Assembly: GCA_023412745.1 (NCBI GenBank)
Contig: JAEZBZ010000213.1
Coordinates: forward strand, 1-12,241
From: Pseudomonadota bacterium
GTDB taxonomy: Bacteria > Pseudomonadota > Alphaproteobacteria > Rhizobiales > Hyphomicrobiaceae
DNA length: 12,241 nt
Direction: 5' to 3'
Below the pieces are notes generated by a model. The model searched no databases, was not told where the DNA came from, and worked only from the letters and a program-made list of their open reading frames with translations. Shown in pieces: positions 6,715 to 12,241 of this stretch. Every line of letters starts with the position of its first letter. Position 1 is the first letter of the stretch. A program made the position numbers and the translations under genes.

Positions 6715-7449
6715 ATGAGTTTTCATGAAGTTCTGTTTCCAACCGACATTTCGCGTGGATCTGTCGGCGGGCCGGAGCGCCGCACGGATGTGGTGGTGCT
6801 CGGTTCGGGATATGAGGAGCGCAACAGTCGCTGGGCCGATGCGCGACGCAGCTATAACGCCGGTTATGGCGTGAAATCGCTCGATGACCTGCATGCGGTG
6901 ATCGCGTTCTTCGAGGAACGGCGCGGGCGGCTCTACGGCTTTCGCTGGCGCGATCACAGCGACTGGAAATCGTGCGCGCCGCAGCAGCCGCCATCGCCGA
7001 CCGATCAACTCATCGGTACCGGCGACGGTGAGACGTCTGTGTTCAACCTGCGCAAGACGTACGGATCATTGCATGCGCCGTTCCACCGGGTGATCACGAA
7101 GCCAGTGGCGGGAAGTGTTATGGTCGCGGTGGATGGCATGGCGCATAGCGAGTTCGTCACCGCCGATCCGGCGACAGGCAAGGTCACATTCGATGGCGGG
7201 CACATTCCGGGCATGGGTGCCGAGATCACGGCGGGGCGCCGTTCGTGCTGCTGGATGCGCAGGTCGCGCGCGTTGATCTCACGCCGGATGAGATCGGGCT
7301 GGCTGCGCAATGGCGATATGGGCCTGCTGCGCGTGACATCGGGCATCCGTCCTATGCCAGTGCCGAGCATGCATTCCGCGGCATCGGGATGCGACCGCTC
7401 AGTCCGGTGCATGTGCGGGTGGAACGAGATGCCTCTGGCGATCTGCTGA
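6715..7449 (+). pseudogene. DUF2460 distal tail protein, 3' end lost and replaced by out-of-frame sequence
   Basis: The first 174 codons (6715-7236) are a clean DUF2460/TIGR02217 protein (RcGTA g12-like). They open MSFHEVLFPTDISRGSVGGP and include RRTDVVVLGSGYEERNSRWA, the FFEERRGRLYGFRWRDHSDW motif (about 68-87) and the C-terminal TGKVTFDGGHIPGMGAEITA. Family members number about 205-215 residues and continue past the TAG with a GFEFDVPVRF-type strand. Here that end is missing. From codon 175 the frame reads a Cys/Arg/Ser-rich nonsense tail of about 70 residues, because the DNA has switched to another gene in another frame. GAGGAG stands before ATG 6715. The intact protein would link tail tube and tip; this version probably misfolds. 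Confidence 0.88.
7229..7242 (+). other. Deletion junction joining DUF2460 to the end of the g15-like tail gene
   Basis: Left of the point, the DUF2460 frame reads GAEITAG; right of it, the +2-offset frame reads GAPFVLLDAQ, which I recognise as an internal segment of g15-like tail proteins. The shared GGGG at 7233-7236 and neighbouring GC-rich bases make exact placement uncertain by a few bases and would fit joining at short microhomology. Missing relative to the standard order are the DUF2460 C-terminus, a DUF2163 g13-like gene, a g14-like NlpC/P60 peptidase gene and more than a thousand codons of g15. No insertion sequence or repeat remains at the point. Confidence 0.75.
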
Positions 7450-7721
7450 TCTCGTGGATCCGGAGAACCCGCAAAGGCGGCGATACGTGGGACGTCCTCG
7501 AGGTTCCGTTGTCGGAGGATGTCGAACGCTATGAGATTGACATCCTGGCTGATGGCGCGGTGGTGCGGACGCTTCAGGCAGATGGGCCGAGAGCCACGTA
7601 TGGTTTCTCGCTCCAGCTTGAGGACTTCGGCACAAGTCCGGACGAGATCACGATGCGCGTCTACCAATGCAGCGCGGTTTTCGGCCGTGGATCATCGGCC
7701 GAAGTGACGCTCGGCGTCTGA
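7233..7721 (+). pseudogene. C-terminal remnant of GTA host-specificity/tail tip protein (RcGTA g15-like)
   Basis: This open frame of about 160 codons carries LLDAQVARVDLTPDEIGLAA, RPLSPVHVRVERDASGDLLI, SWIRRTRKGGDTWDVLEVPL, a YEIDIL strand and a final VYQCSAVFGRGSSAEVTL. That is the conserved end of the roughly 1,300-residue tail protein that forms the GTA tail tip and carries a TIM-barrel-like hydrolase region. The first usable start is GTG 7245 and no Shine-Dalgarno precedes it, so translation is doubtful. The residues are well preserved with no internal stop, which suggests the truncation is recent or that the end of the protein is still under selection. The first explanation is simpler. 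Confidence 0.85.
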
Positions 7722-7756
7722 CGTCTTCCCTCATTTCATGACTGCAAGGAGAGCTC

Positions 7757-9055
7757 ATGGCCATGGAGCAGCCCGTCTGGCTGGAGGAGGCGTGGCGCGA
7801 AACTGGTGCGCGCGAGGTGCCGGGCGCTGCGAGCAATCCGCGCATTCTCAAATTCTTCGCGGAGGTCGGACATCCTAACGTCACGCGCGATGAGGTGGCG
7901 TGGTGCGCGGCCTTTCTCGGCGCTTGTTTGGAGCGCGCTGGTTACGCCAGCACACGCTCGCTGCTGGCCCGATCGTATCTAAACTGGGGATCGTCAATTG
8001 AAACGCCAAGACTCGGCGCAATCGCGGTTCTCAGTCGTGGCGATGATCCGGGGCAGGGGCATGTCGGGTTCGTGGTCGGTGTCAACGCGCACAGCATCAT
8101 GTTGCTCGGCGGAAATCAGACGGATGCGGTGAACGTACAGTCGTTCGATATCGGGCGGCTGCTGGGCTTGCGATGGCCGACCGCACGCGCGATGCAAACG
8201 GCTGACGACGGCGTGTTCGATGCTGCGCTCGCTCACGTGCTCGAAATGGAAGGGCATTGGAGCAACGATCCGCATGATCCGGGTGGCCCGACCAATCGCG
8301 GCATCACGCTTGCAGTGTATGCGGCGGCGAAAGGCGTGGCACTGACCGACACCAATCGCGCGCAACTCATCGAAGAACTGAAGCAGATTGATCCGGCTTT
8401 GGTGCGGAAGATCTATGCGGAGCGCTATTGGGATTTGTCCCTGGCGGCGCGACTGCCGGTGCAACTCGCAGTCATGCACTTCGATGCGGCGGTGAACCAT
8501 GGCGTCGGCAATGCGGCGCGCATGATGCAAGAAGCACTGGGTGTTGCCGCCGATGGCGAGATCGGTCCCCAAACGCTGGCGGCGGTGCGCAGTCAAACCG
8601 TGGGCGAGGTGGTCGCGCGCTACGCGGAGATCCGGCGCGAGCGCTATCGCAGCCTGCATCACTTCTGGCGTTTCGGCCGTGGCTGGCTGCGCCGTGTCGA
8701 TCGCACCGTCGCCGCCGCCGAGCGAATCGGCCGCGCGCAGTTCCCAACCCTCGACCAGACCATGACAGGAGACAGCGACATGCCGACGACGGACACCGGG
8801 ATAGGAACCAACAAGTGGTGGGCGCATTCCCCGACCATCTGGGGCGCGGTCATCACCGCCGCCTCGACGGTGTTGCCGGTTATCGGCCCGCTGATCGGAC
8901 TGGATATTACGAGTGAACTCGTGCGTGAATTGGGCGAAGGTGTGATCGAAGTGGTGCAGGCTATAGGTGGATTGTTTGGCATTGTGCTTACAATTTACGG
9001 CCGGTCGCGTGCGACTTCGAATTTGGAGCGGCGCAAGGTCACATTTCAGCTTTGA
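7757..9055 (+). CDS. Multidomain lysis protein: amidase-like domain, GH108 muramidase, peptidoglycan-binding and holin-like segment
   Basis: This 432-residue protein should cut host peptidoglycan for particle release. Residues 1-145 form a TIGR02594/CHAP-like peptidase domain with Cys50 (VAWCAAFLG), His102 (GQGHVGFVVG) and Asn120 (LLGGNQ) as the likely active residues. Residues about 153-250 are a GH108 muramidase, with Glu165 in EMEGHWSNDPHDPGGPTNRG as the probable catalytic acid. Residues about 253-320 are the PG_binding_3-type domain, ending FWRFGRGWLRRVDR. From residue 342 there is a basic linker and two hydrophobic segments (about 361-382 and 396-414), as in small phage holins. ATG 7757 has AAGGAG five bases upstream. 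RcGTA keeps endolysin and holin as separate genes elsewhere; this fusion is unusual. No signal peptide is seen. Confidence 0.88.
   Translation: MAMEQPVWLEEAWRETGAREVPGAASNPRILKFFAEVGHPNVTRDEVAWCAAFLGACLERAGYASTRSLLARSYLNWGSSIETPRLGAIAVLSRGDDPGQGHVGFVVGVNAHSIMLLGGNQTDAVNVQSFDIGRLLGLRWPTARAMQTADDGVFDAALAHVLEMEGHWSNDPHDPGGPTNRGITLAVYAAAKGVALTDTNRAQLIEELKQIDPALVRKIYAERYWDLSLAARLPVQLAVMHFDAAVNHGVGNAARMMQEALGVAADGEIGPQTLAAVRSQTVGEVVARYAEIRRERYRSLHHFWRFGRGWLRRVDRTVAAAERIGRAQFPTLDQTMTGDSDMPTTDTGIGTNKWWAHSPTIWGAVITAASTVLPVIGPLIGLDITSELVRELGEGVIEVVQAIGGLFGIVLTIYGRSRATSNLERRKVTFQL
8767..9055 (+). CDS. Holin-like membrane protein from an internal in-frame start
   Basis: AGGAG at 8767-8771 stands 8 bases before ATG 8780, in frame with the endolysin (its Met342). 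This start would give a separate 91-residue protein. It begins MPTTDTGIGTNKWWAHSPTI, followed by a hydrophobic stretch with VITAASTVLPVIGPLIGL, a short amphipathic helix and a second stretch, AIGGLFGIVLTIYGRSRA. The W-T-IWG opening and the IYGR-RAT end recall small phage holin-like proteins. The ribosome site is as good as that of any gene here, so I think the holin is made separately as well as fused. The CDS proper is 8780-9055; the range here includes its ribosome site. Confidence 0.6.
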
Positions 9056-9123
9056 ACCCTATATTCATGATGAGTTCAGAACGCTCGTGCTAGCGTCATC
9101 GGACCAATGGAGATGATTTGCCG

Positions 9124-9429
9124 ATGCGCCCGATCATTGCCAGTCTCGCTCTCACGTTGGCCGTCCTTGTCGGGACGGCTGATGCCGAGGCGCAGGGTGC
9201 GAAGTGCTTCAAAAGCTGGTCGGAGGCGGCCCAAGTCGTAAAGCAGGAGCGGCTTGTGGCTGTCGAGCAACTCAGCCGCTTCTCGCAGGCGCGACTTGGG
9301 GGAACCATCGTCAAATCGACGCTGTGCGAGATTGGCCGGCGTTTCCTCTATCGTCTTATCGTCCGCCCAGCGTCGGGACCGTTGCGTTCCGTAGCAATCG
9401 ATGCGCGCCAGCCGTTCGATGGCAAATAG
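9124..9429 (+). CDS. Small secreted PepSY/FeuN-like protein
   Basis: This 101-residue protein has a signal peptide (MRPIIASLALTLAVLVGTAD, cleavage probably near the ADAEAQ stretch at residues 21-26) and a mature part of about 75 residues. The mature part has two Cys (KCFKSW and STLCEIG) that could form a disulfide, and a helix-then-strands layout ending in the RRFLYRLIVRP and LRSVAIDARQPF strands, as in PepSY-like domains. It lies just upstream of the FeuP/FeuQ-like pair. In Sinorhizobium meliloti the small periplasmic FeuN precedes feuPQ and restrains FeuQ, so this may be its counterpart; that is inference from position and type, not identity. ATG 9124 has GGAGA about ten bases upstream and is preferred to TTG 9118. 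Confidence 0.7.
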   Translation: MRPIIASLALTLAVLVGTADAEAQGAKCFKSWSEAAQVVKQERLVAVEQLSRFSQARLGGTIVKSTLCEIGRRFLYRLIVRPASGPLRSVAIDARQPFDGK

Positions 9430-9507
9430 AGCCCGTGCGCGGTTCCGCGCCGGCAGCGCCCTGATTTCCCCAGTTCCGAGAAGCTAGGACGTCGCGCCGG
9501 ATTGCGC

Positions 9508-9513
9508 TATACA
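9508..9513 (+). promoter_or_regulatory. Possible -10 element upstream of the response regulator
   Basis: TATACA lies in the 136-base gap between the secreted protein gene and the response regulator, about 50 bases before the GTG start. No convincing -35 hexamer lies 16-18 bases upstream, so this is weak. If real, it would give the regulator pair a promoter of its own, with the inverted repeat at 9519-9540 right after it. Confidence 0.25.
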
Positions 9514-9518
9514 CTGAG

Positions 9519-9540
9519 CCGTCAGCTTGGGCGCTGACGG
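9519..9540 (+). promoter_or_regulatory. Perfect 8-bp inverted repeat before the response regulator
   Basis: CCGTCAGC (9519-9526) and GCTGACGG (9533-9540) are exact reverse complements around the 6-base spacer TTGGGC, 25 bases before GTG 9566. No T-run follows, so it is a poor terminator for the upstream gene. It may be an operator for the regulator itself or another protein, or an mRNA hairpin limiting translation of the regulator, which has no clear Shine-Dalgarno. OmpR-type regulators usually prefer direct repeats, which argues a little against autoregulation here. Confidence 0.45.
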
Positions 9541-9565
9541 GTTAACTGCGAACGGTCGATATTCA

Positions 9566-10237
9566 GTGCGTGTCCTTGTCGTCGAAGATGATCCGGATCT
9601 GAACCGCCAACTCGTCCAGGCTTTGGGTGAGGCGGGTTTTGCTGTCGATACGGCCAGGGATGGCGAGGAAGGCTTCTATCTCGGCGAGACGGAACCGTAC
9701 GATCTCGTGATCCTGGACATCGGCTTGCCCAAGATGGACGGCATCAGCGTTCTCGAGCAGTGGCGCCGGGCCGATCGCAATATGCCGGTCATCATCCTGA
9801 CCGCGCGGGATCGCTGGAGCGACAAGGTCGCCGGAATCGATGCGGGCGCTGACGACTATGTGGCCAAGCCATTCCATATGGAGGAGTTGCTGGCGCGTGC
9901 GCGTGCGCAGGTGCGTCGCTCGGCCGGTCATGCCAAGAGCGAGCTGGAATGCGGACCGCTGCGGCTCGACACGCGGACGGCGCGGGTGACGTGCAGCGGC
10001 CAGACCATCAAGCTGACCTCGCACGAATACCGTTTGCTGGCCTATCTCATGCATCACAACGAGCGTGTGGTGTCGCGGACCGAACTGGTCGAGCATCTGT
10101 ACGATCAGGATTTCGACCGTGACAGCAATACGATCGAGGTTTTCATCGGCCGGTTGCGCAAGAAGATCCCTGTCGACGTGATCAAGACCGTGCGCGGCCT
10201 GGGCTACCGACTGACCCTGGAGCCCGATGCGGCTTAA
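9566..10237 (+). CDS. feuP: OmpR/PhoP-family response regulator, FeuP-like
   Basis: This 223-residue regulator has a receiver domain (1-118) with the acidic pocket ED at 7-9, phosphoacceptor Asp51 in LVILDIGLP, Thr79 in IILTARDRW and Lys101 in YVAKPFH. A winged-helix DNA-binding domain follows (about 125-220) with LTSHEYRLLAYLMHHNERVV, SRTELVEHLYDQDFDRDSNT and KTVRGLGYRL. The GIDAGADDYVAKPFHMEELL segment and the DFDRDSNTIEVFIGRLRKK segment match FeuP of rhizobia and Brucella as I remember it. FeuP controls cyclic glucan export in rhizobia; the targets here cannot be seen. The frame opens at TTG 9527, but GTG 9566 gives the family's standard N-terminus (VRVLVVEDD). The stop overlaps the kinase start by 11 bases, so the two are one operon. 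Confidence 0.92.
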   Translation: MRVLVVEDDPDLNRQLVQALGEAGFAVDTARDGEEGFYLGETEPYDLVILDIGLPKMDGISVLEQWRRADRNMPVIILTARDRWSDKVAGIDAGADDYVAKPFHMEELLARARAQVRRSAGHAKSELECGPLRLDTRTARVTCSGQTIKLTSHEYRLLAYLMHHNERVVSRTELVEHLYDQDFDRDSNTIEVFIGRLRKKIPVDVIKTVRGLGYRLTLEPDAA

Positions 10238-11609
10238 CTCGCTGGCGTTCCGGCTGTTCGCGACAGCCGTCATCTCGACCATGCTGGTGCTGCCGGTCGC
10301 CGGCCTCATCATCCATTCGGTATATCGTCAGGAAGTCGAAGAGAGCTTCGATGAGCGGCTGCAGCAGCTGCTGACGATCGTGCATGCCGACAGCATCGAT
10401 CGTGGCGAGGGGGAACCCGGCACGCCTGGCCAGATCGGCGAGCCGTTGTTCTACATTACGCACTCCGGCTGGTATTGGCAGATCAAGCCGCTGCCGGGCA
10501 CCGAAGGCAAGCCGCTGGTTTCTCCATCGCTGGCGACGTTCAGTCTTCCATCGCCGTTCGAAGCCGGGGTCTCGCCCGACGCCCAGGGTACGCGCTGGAT
10601 GGACGCCGATGGTCCGAACGACCAGCGCGTCCGCATCGCCGAGGCGGTCTATCATCTCAGCGACGATCCTTCCTCGTCGAGCTACTCGGTGATGATCGCG
10701 GGGCCGCTGGATTGGCCGGACGCGCGGGTATCGGGCTTTCTGCGACAACTGACCATCGCGCTGACGCTCGCGGGTGTCGCGCTTGTCGCGGTGACCCTGC
10801 TGCAGGTGCGGTTTGGTCTGTCGCCGCTCGGTGCCATCGAAAAGGGACTGTCGGCCATCCGGTCCGGGCAGGCATCGCGCCTGGAAGGAGATCTGCCGGC
10901 TGAAATCGAACCGCTGCAGCAACAGCTCAACGCGCTGCTGCAATCGAACCAGGAGATCATCGACCGGGCGCGGACGCAGGTCGGCAATCTCGCCCATGCG
11001 CTGAAAACGCCGCTGGCGGTGATCGTCAACGAGGCCGACGATGACACGACGCCCTTTGCCCGCAAGGTCGCGGAGCAGGCACGCACCATGCGCGATCAGG
11101 TCAATCACTACCTCGATCGCGCACGTATGGCCGCGAGCGCGGGCGCTGTGGTGCGCGTGACCGAGGTGCCCCCAGTTGTGGAGGCGCTTCAGCGCGCGTT
11201 GGAGCGCATTTACCGTGACAAGGCCGTTGTCATTGCGCTCTCCTGCCCACCGGATGCCAAATTCCGGGGTGAACGGCACGATCTCGAGGAGATTCTGGGT
11301 AACCTGCTGGACAACGCCTGCAAGTGGTGTCGCGGCGCGGTCGGTATCGACATTGCAATGAGTCGTTCTGGGCAGCGGAGCACTGCGCCGCGTCTTTTGA
11401 TCACCATCGACGATGACGGCCCAGGGGTCTCCGAAGCACAGCGGCGCAAGATCGGCAAGCGCGGGACGCGGCTCGACGAGACCAAGCCAGGATCGGGCCT
11501 TGGCCTTTCGATCGCCGGTGATTTGGCCAATTCCTACCGCGGAACCCTGGACCTCGCCGCATCGCCGATGGGCGGGCTTAGGGTCGTGCTCGATCTGCCC
11601 TCCGCGTAA
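10227..11609 (+). CDS. feuQ: Sensor histidine kinase, FeuQ/PhoQ-like
   Basis: This 460-residue inner-membrane kinase has TM1 at about 8-31, a periplasmic sensor region of about 140 residues, TM2 at about 173-194, and a HAMP linker (about 195-245). The dimerisation domain carries His257 in NLAHALKTPLAV, the HALKTPL variant typical of PhoQ/FeuQ-type kinases. The ATPase domain has its N box at NLLDNACKW (359-367), G1 at DDDGPGV (395-401) and G2 at GSGLGLS (422-428), so every catalytic motif is present. It should phosphorylate the regulator encoded just upstream, which it overlaps by 11 bases. The signal is unknown. The secreted PepSY/FeuN-like protein two genes upstream is a natural candidate modulator of its periplasmic domain. 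Confidence 0.92.
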   Translation: MRLNSLAFRLFATAVISTMLVLPVAGLIIHSVYRQEVEESFDERLQQLLTIVHADSIDRGEGEPGTPGQIGEPLFYITHSGWYWQIKPLPGTEGKPLVSPSLATFSLPSPFEAGVSPDAQGTRWMDADGPNDQRVRIAEAVYHLSDDPSSSSYSVMIAGPLDWPDARVSGFLRQLTIALTLAGVALVAVTLLQVRFGLSPLGAIEKGLSAIRSGQASRLEGDLPAEIEPLQQQLNALLQSNQEIIDRARTQVGNLAHALKTPLAVIVNEADDDTTPFARKVAEQARTMRDQVNHYLDRARMAASAGAVVRVTEVPPVVEALQRALERIYRDKAVVIALSCPPDAKFRGERHDLEEILGNLLDNACKWCRGAVGIDIAMSRSGQRSTAPRLLITIDDDGPGVSEAQRRKIGKRGTRLDETKPGSGLGLSIAGDLANSYRGTLDLAASPMGGLRVVLDLPSA

Positions 11610-11777
11610 GTTCAGGTAACAAACTGAAGATTTGCCACAACGCGTTGGAAACAAAGACGTAGGTCGTCGCAATTTGGCCGGAATCGCTGAAGATAGCTCA
11701 CAAGCATAAGCAACTCGCTTTGCATGGGCGCGAACCAAGCCAGCAGGGCGGCGCCATACTCCGAGGGGGCTATCGGA
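11610..11777 (+). other. Intergenic region before the lipoprotein gene
   Basis: This 168-base gap is more AT-rich at its start than its surroundings. TTCAG and CTGAA form a weak 5-bp inverted repeat just after the kinase stop, without a T-run, so I do not call a terminator. No clear -35/-10 pair was recognised. A promoter for the lipoprotein is likely here, given the gap, but I cannot place it. No RNA gene or further ORF is seen. Confidence 0.4.
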
Positions 11778-12241
11778 ATGCGGATGAAACTCGCTGCGGC
11801 ACTGCTGTTCGGGCCAGGGTTGCTGATGGGCTGCGGTCCTGAGGGACCGAACAAGGCCGATACCGGCATGGTGGTCGGTGCTGTTGCAGGCGGTATCCTC
11901 GGAAATCAGGTCGGCGGCGGCTCGGGCAAGGTTCTTGCGACTGTCGCAGGAGCGGTCGTCGGCGGCATCGTCGGCAGCGAGATCGGGCGGGCCATGGACC
12001 GACAGGATCAGATGCTGGCGCAGGAGGCGGAGTACGCGGCGCTGGAACGCGGTCGTTCGGGCGAACGGACACCGTGGCGCAACCCGGACAATGGTCGCTA
12101 TGGCGAAGTGGTGCCCGGTGCATCGTATCGGCGCGGCCCCAGCGATTGCCGGGATTTCACGCATACGATCTTTATCGACGGTCGTCGCGAGGTGATGCGC
12201 GGAACCGCATGCCGCAATCCGGATGGGACGTGGCGCAACGT
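11778..12241 (+). CDS. Glycine-zipper surface lipoprotein, 17-kDa antigen type (partial)
   Basis: The open frame runs from ATG 11778 past the window end, so only its first 154 codons are seen. A lipoprotein signal peptide (MRMKLAAALLFGPGLLMGC) has lipobox LMGC, and Cys19 would carry the lipid. Residues about 30-68 form a glycine zipper (VVGAVAGGILGNQVGGGSGK, then AGAVVGGIVGSEIGRAMD), which is predicted to sit in or on the outer membrane. Then come a DRQDQMLAQEAEYAALE helix and a C-terminal domain with ASYRRGPSDCRDFTHTIFID and GTACRNPDGTW, as in Rickettsia 17-kDa antigen/RT0821-type proteins. GAGGGGG lies about ten bases upstream; ATG 11784 is an alternative start. Its link to the genes before it is not evident. 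Confidence 0.9.
   Translation, partial: MRMKLAAALLFGPGLLMGCGPEGPNKADTGMVVGAVAGGILGNQVGGGSGKVLATVAGAVVGGIVGSEIGRAMDRQDQMLAQEAEYAALERGRSGERTPWRNPDNGRYGEVVPGASYRRGPSDCRDFTHTIFIDGRREVMRGTACRNPDGTWRN

Noticed and set aside
7236..7245. A one- or two-base sequencing error splitting a single DUF2460 gene
   Set aside because: The downstream frame is not the DUF2460 end but the end of a different, much larger tail protein, so a small indel cannot explain it.
1..9055. A complete, inducible prophage
   Set aside because: No integrase, repressor, replication gene or attachment repeat is seen, tape measure and gene order match GTAs, and the tail tip genes are deleted. The region upstream of the window could change this view.
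9052..9080. TTGAAC as a -35 box for the secreted protein gene
   Set aside because: The hexamer 17 bases downstream is TTCAGA, a poor -10; a promoter probably exists in this gap but cannot be placed.
11650..11690. EcfG-type general stress promoter (GGAAA ... ) before the lipoprotein
   Set aside because: GGAAAC is present but no matching -10 motif lies at the required spacing.
10182..12164. A 660-residue open frame on the minus strand across the kinase and lipoprotein genes
   Set aside because: It is antisense to a kinase with every catalytic motif present and to a lipoprotein; its product is rich in Arg, His and Pro with no recognisable domain, as expected for a high-GC shadow frame.

Overview
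The window looks like a chromosomal segment of an alphaproteobacterium, probably of the order Hyphomicrobiales and perhaps near Bradyrhizobium, Rhodopseudomonas or Nitrobacter. This rests on high GC, the protein style, a gene-transfer-agent (GTA) type structural cluster, and a FeuP/FeuQ-type two-component pair. The genus is inference. Every gene I accept is on the plus strand.

Bases 1-7721 hold a head-and-tail cluster in the order of the Rhodobacter capsulatus GTA (RcGTA): terminase large subunit (3' end only), portal, prohead protease, HK97-type major capsid, head-tail connector, head closure protein, a 54-residue ORF, DUF3168 tail terminator, TP901-1-type major tail protein, two tail assembly chaperone frames, a short tape measure, and DUF2460. 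The genes are tightly packed, often with 4-base start/stop overlaps. No integrase, repressor or replication gene is seen, which fits a domesticated GTA-like element better than a complete prophage.

The cluster is broken at its 3' end. The DUF2460 gene reads normally for about 174 codons and then, near 7231-7240, switches out of frame into the C-terminal ~160 residues of the large tail fibre/host-specificity protein (RcGTA g15-like). The end of DUF2460, the g13-like and g14-like genes and most of g15 are absent. The simplest reading is one internal deletion of roughly 5 kb, so this copy should not make a complete tail tip.

Bases 7757-9055 encode an unusual lysis protein: a TIGR02594/CHAP-like amidase domain, a GH108 muramidase domain, a peptidoglycan-binding domain and a holin-like membrane segment in one frame. 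A strong internal Shine-Dalgarno and ATG stand exactly before the membrane part.

Bases 9124-11609 hold a small secreted PepSY/FeuN-like protein, a FeuP-like response regulator and a FeuQ-like sensor kinase, which resembles the feuNPQ arrangement of rhizobia. The window ends inside a glycine-zipper lipoprotein of the 17-kDa surface antigen type.

The best candidate for an undescribed mechanism is between the two tail assembly chaperone frames. A canonical heptamer C CCT TTC at 5904-5910, with GGGGAGG 13 bases upstream, would shift ribosomes to -1. The fused reading restores a PFPWED motif before the downstream domain. This resembles the frameshift that makes G/GT-type chaperones in long-tailed phages.
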